From assembly GCA_003165455.1 (NCBI GenBank), contig PLUJ01000337.1:8830-14045 (forward strand): a stretch of DNA of 5,216 nucleotides, given 5' to 3'. Numbering within the stretch: the stretch's first letter is position 1; every line of letters begins with the position of its first letter. Of this stretch, positions 1 through 5,216 are shown piece after piece. Below the pieces are notes generated by a model. The model was not told the DNA's origin. It worked only from the letters and a program-made list of their open reading frames with translations, and did not search any database. A program made the translations under genes and the position numbers. Origin of the DNA: Acidobacteriaceae bacterium (lineage in GTDB: Bacteria > Acidobacteriota > Terriglobia > Terriglobales > Acidobacteriaceae).

Positions 1-194
1 GCGCTGTCACCGAGAAGCAAGGCTGTTACCGCGACTGCAAGCACGTAGGGACCCCACAACGCATGCGCCGCGACCGAAGCTCCTGCCGCGACCAGTGCGA
101 TTGCCGCCGGGAAGGGTAGTCCCAACGCCTCCGCCAACAAAAGAGCGAAGGTGATTACATACCCATGCCGCGCCATCAAGGAAACAAGATCCAT
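1..194 (-). CDS. DedA-family membrane protein, N-terminal fragment (runs off the left edge)
   Basis: The minus strand is open from an ATG at 194-192 to the window edge, giving 64 codons. The fragment is hydrophobic. Around residues 20-30 it has the DedA signature E-x-x-G-x-P-x-P (E22, G25, P27, P29), followed by an Ala/Leu-rich membrane stretch and L-G-D (61-63), where family members usually continue into G-D-x-x-x-Y-x-x-G-R. DedA/SNARE-associated proteins are inner-membrane proteins. Several members are undecaprenyl-phosphate or phospholipid translocases, and others are linked to membrane potential and drug or pH tolerance. The substrate cannot be told from this piece. The frame stays open upstream to a stop near 269-267, but no ATG, GTG or TTG lies between that stop and 194, so 194 is the natural start. 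No clear Shine-Dalgarno precedes it. The gene lies beyond the terminator of the upstream small gene, so it is probably transcribed on its own. Confidence 0.8.
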   Translation of the reverse strand, partial: MDLVSLMARHGYVITFALLLAEALGLPFPAAIALVAAGASVAAHALWGPYVLAVAVTALLLGDS

Positions 195-261
195 GGAGTT
201 TGTTGGATGAAGAGATCTGGCAAAGGTCTCAAATATACAACTGATTATGCAAAGGCTTCCA

Positions 262-295
262 TAAAATCAAAAAGGCGGCCGCTTTCGGCCGCCTT
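262..295 (-). terminator. Rho-independent terminator of the small secreted-protein gene
   Basis: A perfect 10-bp GC-rich inverted repeat (272-281 with 286-295) encloses a 4-base loop. On the minus strand the loop reads AAAG, and the right arm runs straight into the T-rich tract TTTTTGATTTTAT. The hairpin starts 19 bases after the stop codon at 315. On the plus strand no T-tract follows the hairpin, so it works in one direction only. It separates the small gene from the dedA-like gene downstream. Confidence 0.93.
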
Positions 296-314
296 CGATC
301 CCAGTAAGGTTAAA

Positions 315-665
315 CTACTGGCTCATCGAGCCGCCCATCTTGTCTCCACTCTTGAGCATCTTTACGCTCATGACGTGGATCGAATTCTTGTCTGCGTACA
401 CATGTGCGCTGAGTTGCACGTGGTGCCCATCATGCCCCTGAAGTTTGTCGGGATTCATCACATCCCAAGACTTCCCATCCTTGTCATTCACAAAAACGGT
501 TTTATCGCCTTCCATCTTAACCGTACCCTTTAGCGTCATCAGGGGAGCTTTAGCACCGGAGTCGCCCTGTGACATTTGCCCTTGCCCCATGTTGTCTTGT
601 TGCGCGAAAGCGGTCAGGCTCATCGCGAAAGTCACTGCCAGCAGACATACCATCAACTTTTTCAT
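315..665 (-). CDS. Small secreted Met/His-rich protein of unknown function
   Basis: This is a 116-residue protein. Residues 1-21 form a Sec signal peptide: a KK start, a hydrophobic core and an A-F-A cleavage motif, giving a mature protein beginning QQDN. Residues 22-40 are a Gln/Gly/Ser/Met-rich flexible stretch. Residues about 43-104 look like one small beta-rich domain with the features G-T-V, V-F-V-N-D-K-D-G-K-S-W-D-V, GHDGHH (77-82), A-H-V and K-N-S-I-H-V-M. The C-terminal tail is again Met/Gly/Ser-rich. The protein has 12 methionines, and histidines at 78, 81, 82, 88 and 97. From memory the domain resembles small exported acidobacterial proteins with an OB-like DUF, perhaps DUF5818-like, but I cannot confirm this. 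The His and Met content would allow metal binding, which is inference. The start is fixed by the strong ribosome-binding site at 671-679 and by the signal peptide. The gene appears monocistronic and ends at the terminator 19 bases downstream. Confidence 0.88.
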   Translation of the reverse strand: MKKLMVCLLAVTFAMSLTAFAQQDNMGQGQMSQGDSGAKAPLMTLKGTVKMEGDKTVFVNDKDGKSWDVMNPDKLQGHDGHHVQLSAHVYADKNSIHVMSVKMLKSGDKMGGSMSQ

Positions 666-855
666 TGGAATCTCCTTTTGAGTTTACAGAGGACCTGGAT
701 AATTCACCCAATTCGATACGCTACACGACGTGCGAACGGATTGGTCTTCCTACTGAGAATGGTAAGAGTTAGAGCCATATCCACAATCATAGGTTGCCCG
801 AAATGTAGAAAGCTTCAGGATTGAAACAGGAGATTCAGATGCGACGGCGAAGCAG
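666..855. other. Intergenic region between the polyprenyl synthase and the small secreted gene
   Basis: These 190 bases hold no credible gene on either strand. No GC-rich hairpin with a T-tract follows the synthase stop at 856, so how that operon ends is unclear. A promoter for the small gene is expected here. The best -10-like hexamer on the minus strand is TATGAT (791-786), five of six matches to the consensus, but no good -35 sits at the right distance. A second weak option is TTGTGG followed 16 bases later by TACCAT. The motif AATTC occurs twice at 701-705 and 710-714, and a short CACG-A-CGTG palindrome lies near 724-732. None of these is strong enough to call as a site. Confidence 0.5.
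671..679 (-). promoter_or_regulatory. Strong Shine-Dalgarno site of the small secreted-protein gene
   Basis: The minus strand reads AAAAGGAGA, with 6 bases between GGAG and the ATG at 665. It is the best ribosome-binding site in the window. It decides the start of the gene and suggests good expression, unlike the weak sites ahead of the operon genes. Confidence 0.85.
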
Positions 856-1845
856 CTATTTTTCTCGCGCCACCACAAACTCCGGTGCCCATAATAGCGC
901 GCGCTTGACCTCGGAGTCAGGGAATATGGAGAGAGCTTTCTGTGCCGACTCGGCGTATTTTGAAGCACAATTGCTGGCAGCGTCAAGCGCTCCGTAGCGT
1001 TGCAGGATTTCCATAATCTGCGCGTGCGTGACGCCGTTAAATGTCCGGTTTCTCAAAATGTCTTCAATCATCGACCGTTCCTCGGGCGTGCAGCGTTCCA
1101 GCGCATGAATCACCGCCATCGTGACTTTGCCTTCACGAAGGTCGCTGGCCACCGGCTTGCCCAGAACATCTTCCGAAGCAGTAAGGTCAAGAACGTCGTC
1201 CACGATCTGGAAGGCCATGCCCAGGTCGTGACCATACTTAGCCAAAGCATCTTCCTGTGACGTGGAAGCTCCTCCCAGAATCGCTCCCATTCGCATGCAG
1301 ACTGAAAACAGGCAAGCTGTCTTGCGATAAATCAGATCAAAGTGCTCGCTCAGTGTGATCAGTTGACCAAGCTTTTCCATCTGAAGCAGTTCGCCCTCAA
1401 CCATTTGCTGCGTCAGTTCGATCAGCGTATCCAGGATGCGAAAGTTGCGCTCCTGCACCGCAACTTTGAACGCCTGCATGTATAGCCAGTCCCCGGCCAG
1501 AACGCATTTGGAATTGCCCCACTGCGTATTCGCGGCGGGCCGCCCTCGCCGGGTCTTGGCCTCATCGATGATGTCATCGTGCACCAAAGTTGCAGTGTGG
1601 ATGATTTCGACAACGGCACCCAGTCGTACCGCGCCACGTCCCCGATAGTCGAATAACTTGGACGACAGGAAAAGAAGTGCCGGCCGAATTCGCTTACCCC
1701 CTCCATTCCGCAAGTATTCGCCAATCTCGGTGATCGCTTGTACTCCCGCAACCGTGTCCTGGCCGAACTCGCCCTCAAGCGCAGTCAGATCGTCGTGCAG
1801 CAGATCGAAGATTTCTTTTCCGTTAATGGTGGACGATGCGCTCAA
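856..1845 (-). CDS. Long-chain trans-polyprenyl diphosphate synthase (IspB/HepT type)
   Basis: This 329-residue enzyme condenses isopentenyl diphosphate onto an allylic diphosphate to build an all-trans polyprenyl chain, normally the side chain of menaquinone or ubiquinone. All family hallmarks are present: GGGKRIRP (48-55), the first Asp-rich motif DDIID (90-94) followed by RRGRPAAN, R-K-T (174-176), the second Asp-rich motif DDVLD (216-220) and D-L-R-E-G-K (235-240). The residue five positions before the first motif is a small Ala (85), with no bulky block there, which fits a medium- or long-chain product as in octaprenyl synthase. The exact length cannot be read from sequence. Acidobacteria mainly use menaquinone-8, so an octaprenyl product is the likely guess. 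The start is a TTG, with a GGA seven bases upstream as a weak ribosome-binding site. No ATG or GTG fits nearby. It follows yajQ by 19 bases and is probably cotranscribed with it. Confidence 0.95.
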   Translation of the reverse strand: MSASSTINGKEIFDLLHDDLTALEGEFGQDTVAGVQAITEIGEYLRNGGGKRIRPALLFLSSKLFDYRGRGAVRLGAVVEIIHTATLVHDDIIDEAKTRRGRPAANTQWGNSKCVLAGDWLYMQAFKVAVQERNFRILDTLIELTQQMVEGELLQMEKLGQLITLSEHFDLIYRKTACLFSVCMRMGAILGGASTSQEDALAKYGHDLGMAFQIVDDVLDLTASEDVLGKPVASDLREGKVTMAVIHALERCTPEERSMIEDILRNRTFNGVTHAQIMEILQRYGALDAASNCASKYAESAQKALSIFPDSEVKRALLWAPEFVVAREK

Positions 1846-1864
1846 TGTGAGTTCCGATGGCTGG

Positions 1865-2359
1865 CTAGTTCGTTCGATAGTTTGTAAATTGCAAATCGAT
1901 CCCGAAATCGTGTTGCCTCAAAGCTGCAATCACTTCTTGCAGCGTATCGCGATCTTTGCTACTGATCCGTACCAGATCCCCTTGGATGGAGGCTTGCGCC
2001 TTCTTCTTGGAATCCTTCACCAACTTCACAATCTCTCTCGCCTTCTCGATGACAATCCCTTGTTGCATTGTGACTTTGCGCTTCGCGGTTCCTCCCGCGG
2101 CGGATTCTACCGGGCCATAAGTCAGGCCCTTCACGGACACGCCTCGTTTGACCAGTTTTTGCTGGAGAACGTCGTTCACAGCCTTCAGTTTGTATTCGTC
2201 CGCGGAATGCAGGACGATCGAGTCCTTCTCCAGTTCGATATTTGACTTCGAGTCTTTAAGGTCGAACCGGGTATGGATCTCCTTCAAGGCCTGCTGAATG
2301 GCATTGGAAACTTCCTGAAGATCGATTTTGCTTACTATGTCAAAACTGTTATCGGGCAT
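1865..2359 (-). CDS. yajQ: YajQ-family (DUF520/UPF0234) nucleotide-binding protein
   Basis: The 164-residue length is normal for YajQ, a cytosolic protein of two RNP-like domains. Family landmarks are N-S-F-D-I-V-S-K-I-D-L-Q-E-V-x-N-A (4-20), R-F-D-L-K-D-S (31-37) with I-E-L after it, L-V-K-R-G-V (69-74), the K-R-K-V-T-M-Q-Q-G-I segment (93-102), A-R-E-I-V-K-L-V-K-D-S-K-K-K-A-Q-A-S-I-Q-G-D (107-128) and the C-terminal L-Q-F-x-N-Y-R (156-162). Members bind nucleotides or nucleic acid. The Xanthomonas homologue binds cyclic di-GMP and acts as a transcription co-regulator, but whether that applies here is unknown. Where many proteobacterial members have F-D-F-K-G-S, this one has F-D-L-K-D-S. The start is ATG, and only a weak purine stretch (AGAAAG) serves as ribosome-binding site, lying inside a palindrome. 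The gene sits 72 bases after tatD and 19 before the polyprenyl synthase. Confidence 0.95.
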   Translation of the reverse strand: MPDNSFDIVSKIDLQEVSNAIQQALKEIHTRFDLKDSKSNIELEKDSIVLHSADEYKLKAVNDVLQQKLVKRGVSVKGLTYGPVESAAGGTAKRKVTMQQGIVIEKAREIVKLVKDSKKKAQASIQGDLVRISSKDRDTLQEVIAALRQHDFGIDLQFTNYRTN

Positions 2360-2360
2360 C

Positions 2361-2385
2361 GAATTTCAATTCTTTCTGAAAGAAT
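2361..2385. repeat. Palindrome pair in the yajQ leader
   Basis: A perfect 8+1+8 inverted repeat, ATTCTTTC-T-GAAAGAAT, occupies 2369-2385. It ends nine bases before the yajQ ATG. A second, smaller one, GAATT-TC-AATTC (2361-2372), overlaps its edge. On the minus-strand transcript the larger repeat could fold into a 7-bp AU-rich hairpin with loop CAG that contains the only candidate ribosome-binding sequence. No T-tract follows, so it is not a terminator. It may be an operator or a translation-control hairpin, and chance in an AT-rich gap is also possible. Confidence 0.55.
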
Positions 2386-2431
2386 GGAATCTTACTCTTG
2401 AGGTTACCAGAAGAACTTTCGGTGGAGGAAA

Positions 2432-3256
2432 CTATGGCGCTGAAACTTTGCCTTCAGCGGTTTCAGTCAGTTTGAAAAAATTGTAGAAATTCCGGGTCGT
2501 CCGTAGTCCGATCTCTTCCGCAGACAAACCGCGCAATTCGCCCAGCTTCGATGCGGTTTCCTTCACAAACGCCGGTTCGTTCCTTTTGCCGCGGTGGGGA
2601 ACCGGAGCCAGGAAAGGCGAGTCGGTTTCGATCAATATACGGTCAAGTGGAACTTCAACGGCTGCATCCCGAATTTGCTGCGCTTTCGGGAAAGTCAGAT
2701 TGCCTGCGAATGAAATCATGAATCCGATTTCGAGCGCCCGTTTCGCTTGAGGCCAGGTTCCCGTGAAGCAGTGCAGAATGCCGCCCAATCCCGTCGATAC
2801 CCAATGATCTTCCATCAGGGCAAAACAGTCTTCCCAGGCATTGTCACTGCCATCGGAGGGCCGACAATGAATCACGATAGGCAGTTTCGCTACCGCCGCC
2901 AATTCCATTTGCCGCCGGAATACAGCTTGTTGCACAGCGCGCGGCGAATGGTCGTAAAAGTAGTCCAGCCCGATTTCGCCCCAAGCGATTACCTTCGGAT
3001 GCCTCGCCAGTTGTTCCATGCTTCGATAGGCGGCTTCATCCGCGAGTCGAGCTTCATGGGGGTGTATGCCCAAAGTCGCATACATAAATTCATACTGCTC
3101 CGCCAGCCGAATGCCGCAATCCACCTGCGCGGGCCCATCACCGTTACCAATGGCAACGATGGCGGAGACGCCGGCCTCGCGAGCTCGGGCGATCACCAGT
3201 TCGCGATCAGCATCGAACCGCTCACCCTCGAGATGGGCATGAGAGTCAACGAACAT
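2432..3256 (-). CDS. tatD: TatD-family metal-dependent hydrolase (putative deoxyribonuclease)
   Basis: Counting from the ATG at 3256 the protein has 274 residues, a normal length for this TIM-barrel amidohydrolase-like family. All metal ligands are in place: H-x-H in D-S-H-A-H-L (6 and 8), Glu94 in G-E-I-G-L-D-Y, His130 in I-V-I-H-C-R, His162 in G-I-L-H-C-F-T-G and Asp212 in E-T-D-S-P. The motif P-H-R-G-K-R-N-E-P follows at about 220-227. Family members are cytosolic two-metal enzymes with 3'-5' exonuclease or DNase activity; E. coli TatD is linked to DNA repair and not to Tat transport. A GTG at 3268 would add four residues (M-A-D-A). I prefer the ATG because family members begin M-(F/L)-x-D-S-H and because GAGTGG lies eight bases upstream, while the GTG has no visible ribosome-binding site. 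metG next to tatD is a recurring order, for example metS-yabD in Bacillus. The gap to metG is 20 bases, or 8 with the GTG. Confidence 0.95.
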   Translation of the reverse strand: MFVDSHAHLEGERFDADRELVIARAREAGVSAIVAIGNGDGPAQVDCGIRLAEQYEFMYATLGIHPHEARLADEAAYRSMEQLARHPKVIAWGEIGLDYFYDHSPRAVQQAVFRRQMELAAVAKLPIVIHCRPSDGSDNAWEDCFALMEDHWVSTGLGGILHCFTGTWPQAKRALEIGFMISFAGNLTFPKAQQIRDAAVEVPLDRILIETDSPFLAPVPHRGKRNEPAFVKETASKLGELRGLSAEEIGLRTTRNFYNFFKLTETAEGKVSAP

Positions 3257-3276
3257 GGCATCGGCCACTCGGCAAG

Positions 3277-5216
3277 CTATTTCAACCGCGCCCCTACTGG
3301 CACATCCTCCAGGAAGCCCGCCAGGACCGGCTTCTCGCCATCGAGTGATGCCGCCACAATCATCCCATTCGATTCCAATCCGCGCATCTTTCGCGGAGCC
3401 AGATTCGCTACGATCACCACTTTGCGCCCCACTAAAGTCTCCGGCGCATACGCTTCGGCGATTCCGGCGAGAACCTGACGCACCTCCGTCCCAATATCGA
3501 CTTCCAGGCGAAGAAGTTTGTCCGATTTCGGTACCCTCTCGGCCAGCTTCACAAGACCTACACGCAACTCAACCTTGGCGAAATCATCGATCGAAATCTT
3601 TTCACTAGCGGCGGAAGCGATGGTCGAGATCGTGGTCGAGTCTTTGGTCGTGGCAGTCGAGCCTTGTGTCTTTGTGTCCGCAGCGACTGCCGCCGGTAAT
3701 TCAACCGTCAGTGGCCCTCTTTGTTCCTCTTCCATCTTTTGCATCCTTTCAATCGCGCTCTTGTCCGCCCGCGGAAATACCGGCTGTATTTCGCCCAGCT
3801 TCGTCGCCAAAGGCAGTTGGCCCCATGCCAACTCACTCAAAGGCAATTTCTTGATGTCGCCCAGACCAAGCTGCAACCAGATCTTTGCCGTTGCTTCAGG
3901 CATTACGGGATAGGCAAGTGCGGTCGCAATCCGCAATGCCTCGGCTGCGGTATAAAGCACGGTCGCTAGACGTGAACGGCTGTCTTCATCCTGTTTTTCG
4001 CCCAGCGCCCACGGCTCATTCTCGACGATATATTTATCGACCGCCGCAATCAGCGCCCATGCGGCTTCCAGCGCCCGAGAAAACTGGAACTGTTCGAATA
4101 AGCTTCCGAATTCGCGGATTGTCTTTGTGGCCGCCTCGGCAATAGCATCATCCCCCTTGGTTTTCGAACCGTGGGAGGGATATGGCACCTCACCCTTGAA
4201 GTACCGATTAATCATCGTCAGGGTGCGGCTGGCCAGATTTCCCAATCCATTCGCCAGATCGGAGTTATACCGCTGCACCAAGGCGTCGAAAGAAAACGAC
4301 CCGTCCTGGCCGAATACAACCTCGCGCAGGAGAAAATATCGCAGGGCATCCGCACCCAGAACATCGAGGATGGTCTCCGTCCGAACGATGTTGCCGCGTG
4401 ACTTCGACATCTTACTTTCTTCAAATAGCAGCCATCCGTGCGCGACGATCGCTTTCGGCATGTCGAGGCCTGCGGCCATCAGAAATGCCGGCCAATAAAC
4501 GCAGTGGAAGCGGACGATTTCTTTGCCAATCATCTGCACATCCGCAGGCCAAAACTTCCTGAACGCTTCTTGCGCTCCCGCGTGTGAAGATCCGTACCCA
4601 ATCGCCGTAATGTAGTTCGCCAGCGCGTCGAGCCAAACGTAAATCACATGCTTCGGATCGTCCGGTACGGGAATGCCCCACGTAAATGTCGAGCGGCTGA
4701 TCGAAAGGTCGCGCAGCCCTGACTTTACGAACGAAATGACTTCATTCCGTCTCGCTTCTGGACGAATGAATTCCGGATTCGCATACAGCGCCAGCAGCTT
4801 CTCCTGAAAGGCTGAGAGCTTGAAGAAGTAATTTTCCTCATGCACCGTCTCGGTGATACGCCCACAGGTGGGGCACGGATCGCCAGGCTGTGCACCATCT
4901 ACGTAGAGCTCATCAGACACGCAATATTGTCCAGTGTAAGTTCCTTTGTAGATGAAGCCATTATCACGAAGCTTGCGGAATAGTTCCTGCACTCGCTTTT
5001 TGTGACGCTCTTCGGTGGTGCGGATGAAATCGTCGTTCGAGATCCCCATCCGCTTCCACAGTTGGCGAAACTCCGCCGAAATTTCGTCGGCGTATTGCTG
5101 CGGAGTTTTTCCGGCGGCCTGCGCAGCCCGCTCAATTTTCTGCCCATGCTCGTCCGTCCCGGTCAAGAAAAATGTTTCTGCGCCCAGCAGTCGTTGCCGC
5201 CGCGCAATCGTGTCGC
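3277..5216 (-). CDS. metG: Methionyl-tRNA synthetase with C-terminal tRNA-binding domain (5'-truncated)
   Basis: This enzyme attaches methionine to tRNA-Met and initiator tRNA in the cytosol, using ATP. The window holds 645 residues. The true start and the N-terminal H-I-G-H-type ATP motif lie beyond the right edge, because the frame stays open to 5216 with D-T-I-A-R-R-Q-R-L-L-G ahead of F-F-L-T-G-T-D-E-H-G-Q-K. The TTG at 5166 is that internal Leu and not a start. In order from the first visible residue: the catalytic Rossmann half with T-G-T-D-E-H-G (18-24), a metal-knuckle insertion (98-117, C-x-x-D and C-P-T-C), a long catalytic stretch, K-M-S-K-S (268-272; bases 4413-4399), the helical anticodon-binding domain (about 300-480), a Thr/Ser/Ala-rich linker (about 505-540), and an EMAP-II/Trbp111-like OB domain (about 541-645: D-D-F-x-K-V-E-L-R-V-G, S-D-K-L-L-R-L-E-V-D, A-N-L-A-P-R-K-M-R-G, S-N-G-M-I-V-A-A). 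It is the first visible gene of the operon. Confidence 0.98.
   Translation of the reverse strand, partial: DTIARRQRLLGAETFFLTGTDEHGQKIERAAQAAGKTPQQYADEISAEFRQLWKRMGISNDDFIRTTEERHKKRVQELFRKLRDNGFIYKGTYTGQYCVSDELYVDGAQPGDPCPTCGRITETVHEENYFFKLSAFQEKLLALYANPEFIRPEARRNEVISFVKSGLRDLSISRSTFTWGIPVPDDPKHVIYVWLDALANYITAIGYGSSHAGAQEAFRKFWPADVQMIGKEIVRFHCVYWPAFLMAAGLDMPKAIVAHGWLLFEESKMSKSRGNIVRTETILDVLGADALRYFLLREVVFGQDGSFSFDALVQRYNSDLANGLGNLASRTLTMINRYFKGEVPYPSHGSKTKGDDAIAEAATKTIREFGSLFEQFQFSRALEAAWALIAAVDKYIVENEPWALGEKQDEDSRSRLATVLYTAAEALRIATALAYPVMPEATAKIWLQLGLGDIKKLPLSELAWGQLPLATKLGEIQPVFPRADKSAIERMQKMEEEQRGPLTVELPAAVAADTKTQGSTATTKDSTTISTIASAASEKISIDDFAKVELRVGLVKLAERVPKSDKLLRLEVDIGTEVRQVLAGIAEAYAPETLVGRKVVIVANLAPRKMRGLESNGMIVAASLDGEKPVLAGFLEDVPVGARLK
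3621..3656. repeat. Three imperfect 12-base tandem units in the metG linker
   Basis: The plus strand shows TGGTCGAG, TGGTCGAG and TGGTCGTG at 3621, 3633 and 3645, exactly 12 bases apart, with TCGAG again at 3657. The period keeps the reading frame and encodes a Thr/Ser-rich run (T-A-T-T-K-D-S-T-T-I-S-T-I) in the linker between the anticodon-binding domain and the OB domain. It looks like a short in-frame tandem expansion in a disordered spacer. Confidence 0.6.

Noticed and set aside
165..533. Plus-strand open frame of 122 codons running through the terminator and the small gene
   Set aside because: It reads through a clear minus-strand terminator and opposite the signal-peptide gene, and has no family motif.
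780..855. Search for a terminator just after the polyprenyl synthase
   Set aside because: Only weak pairings appear, such as TTCA-GGAT-TGAA or GCTTC with GAAGC 32 bases apart. None is followed by a T-tract.
826..1000. Plus-strand AGGAGATTCAGATG near 828-841, which looks like a start signal
   Set aside because: The resulting frame of about 50 codons is antisense to the C-terminus of the polyprenyl synthase and shows no motif.
1658..2245. Plus-strand open frame of 195 codons
   Set aside because: It lies opposite the well-supported yajQ and polyprenyl synthase genes, spans their junction, and its translation shows no family motif. It is a shadow frame.
2424..2475. Plus-strand GGTGGAGGAAACTATG, which looks like an ideal ribosome-binding site and start
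   Set aside because: The frame it opens is only 13 codons long and lies antisense to the 3' end of tatD. I treat it as coincidence.
2747..3478. Plus-strand open frame of 243 codons
   Set aside because: It is antisense to tatD and the end of metG, both with complete catalytic or domain motifs. Its translation is Arg/Pro/Ser-rich without a recognisable fold.
5164..5166. TTG at 5166 as the start of metG
   Set aside because: The frame continues to the window edge and encodes conserved MetRS sequence (R-L-L-G-A-E-T-F-F) before this Leu, which lies inside the F-L-T-G-T-D-E-H-G motif. The gene is truncated by the window.

Overview
All the genes I can support in this window lie on the minus strand, so it reads from right to left. 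The organism is probably a soil-type acidobacterium (class Terriglobia/Acidobacteriia). This is an inference from recalled sequence style: GC is moderate (judged by eye), the gene order is metG-tatD-yajQ-polyprenyl synthase, and a small secreted protein ends in the pattern 'GHxGHHVxLxAHVxxDKNSIHVMxVKML'. Nothing here was searched against a database.

Right part (5216 to 856): four housekeeping genes form a probable operon. They are a 5'-truncated methionyl-tRNA synthetase with a fused C-terminal tRNA-binding domain (metG, 5216-3277), a TatD-family metal-dependent hydrolase (3256 or 3268-2432), a YajQ-family nucleotide/c-di-GMP-binding protein (2359-1865) and a long-chain trans-polyprenyl diphosphate synthase (1845-856). 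The gaps are 8 or 20, 72 and 19 bases. The 72-base gap before yajQ carries a palindrome directly over the expected ribosome-binding position, the most likely spot for separate control. The synthase probably makes the menaquinone side chain.

Middle (855-666): 190 bases without a gene, with no convincing terminator and only weak promoter candidates. It leads into a 116-residue secreted protein (665-315) that is rich in methionine and histidine. That gene has a strong Shine-Dalgarno sequence and ends at a textbook intrinsic terminator (295-262), so it looks like a separate single-gene unit.

Left edge (194 to 1): the first 64 codons of a DedA-family membrane protein, running off the window. It lies beyond the terminator and should have its own promoter.

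Overall this is an ordinary core-genome stretch. I found no mobile element, CRISPR array, RNA gene or new multi-gene system. The points most worth a second look are the small secreted protein, the palindrome in the yajQ leader and the repeat-bearing linker in MetRS.
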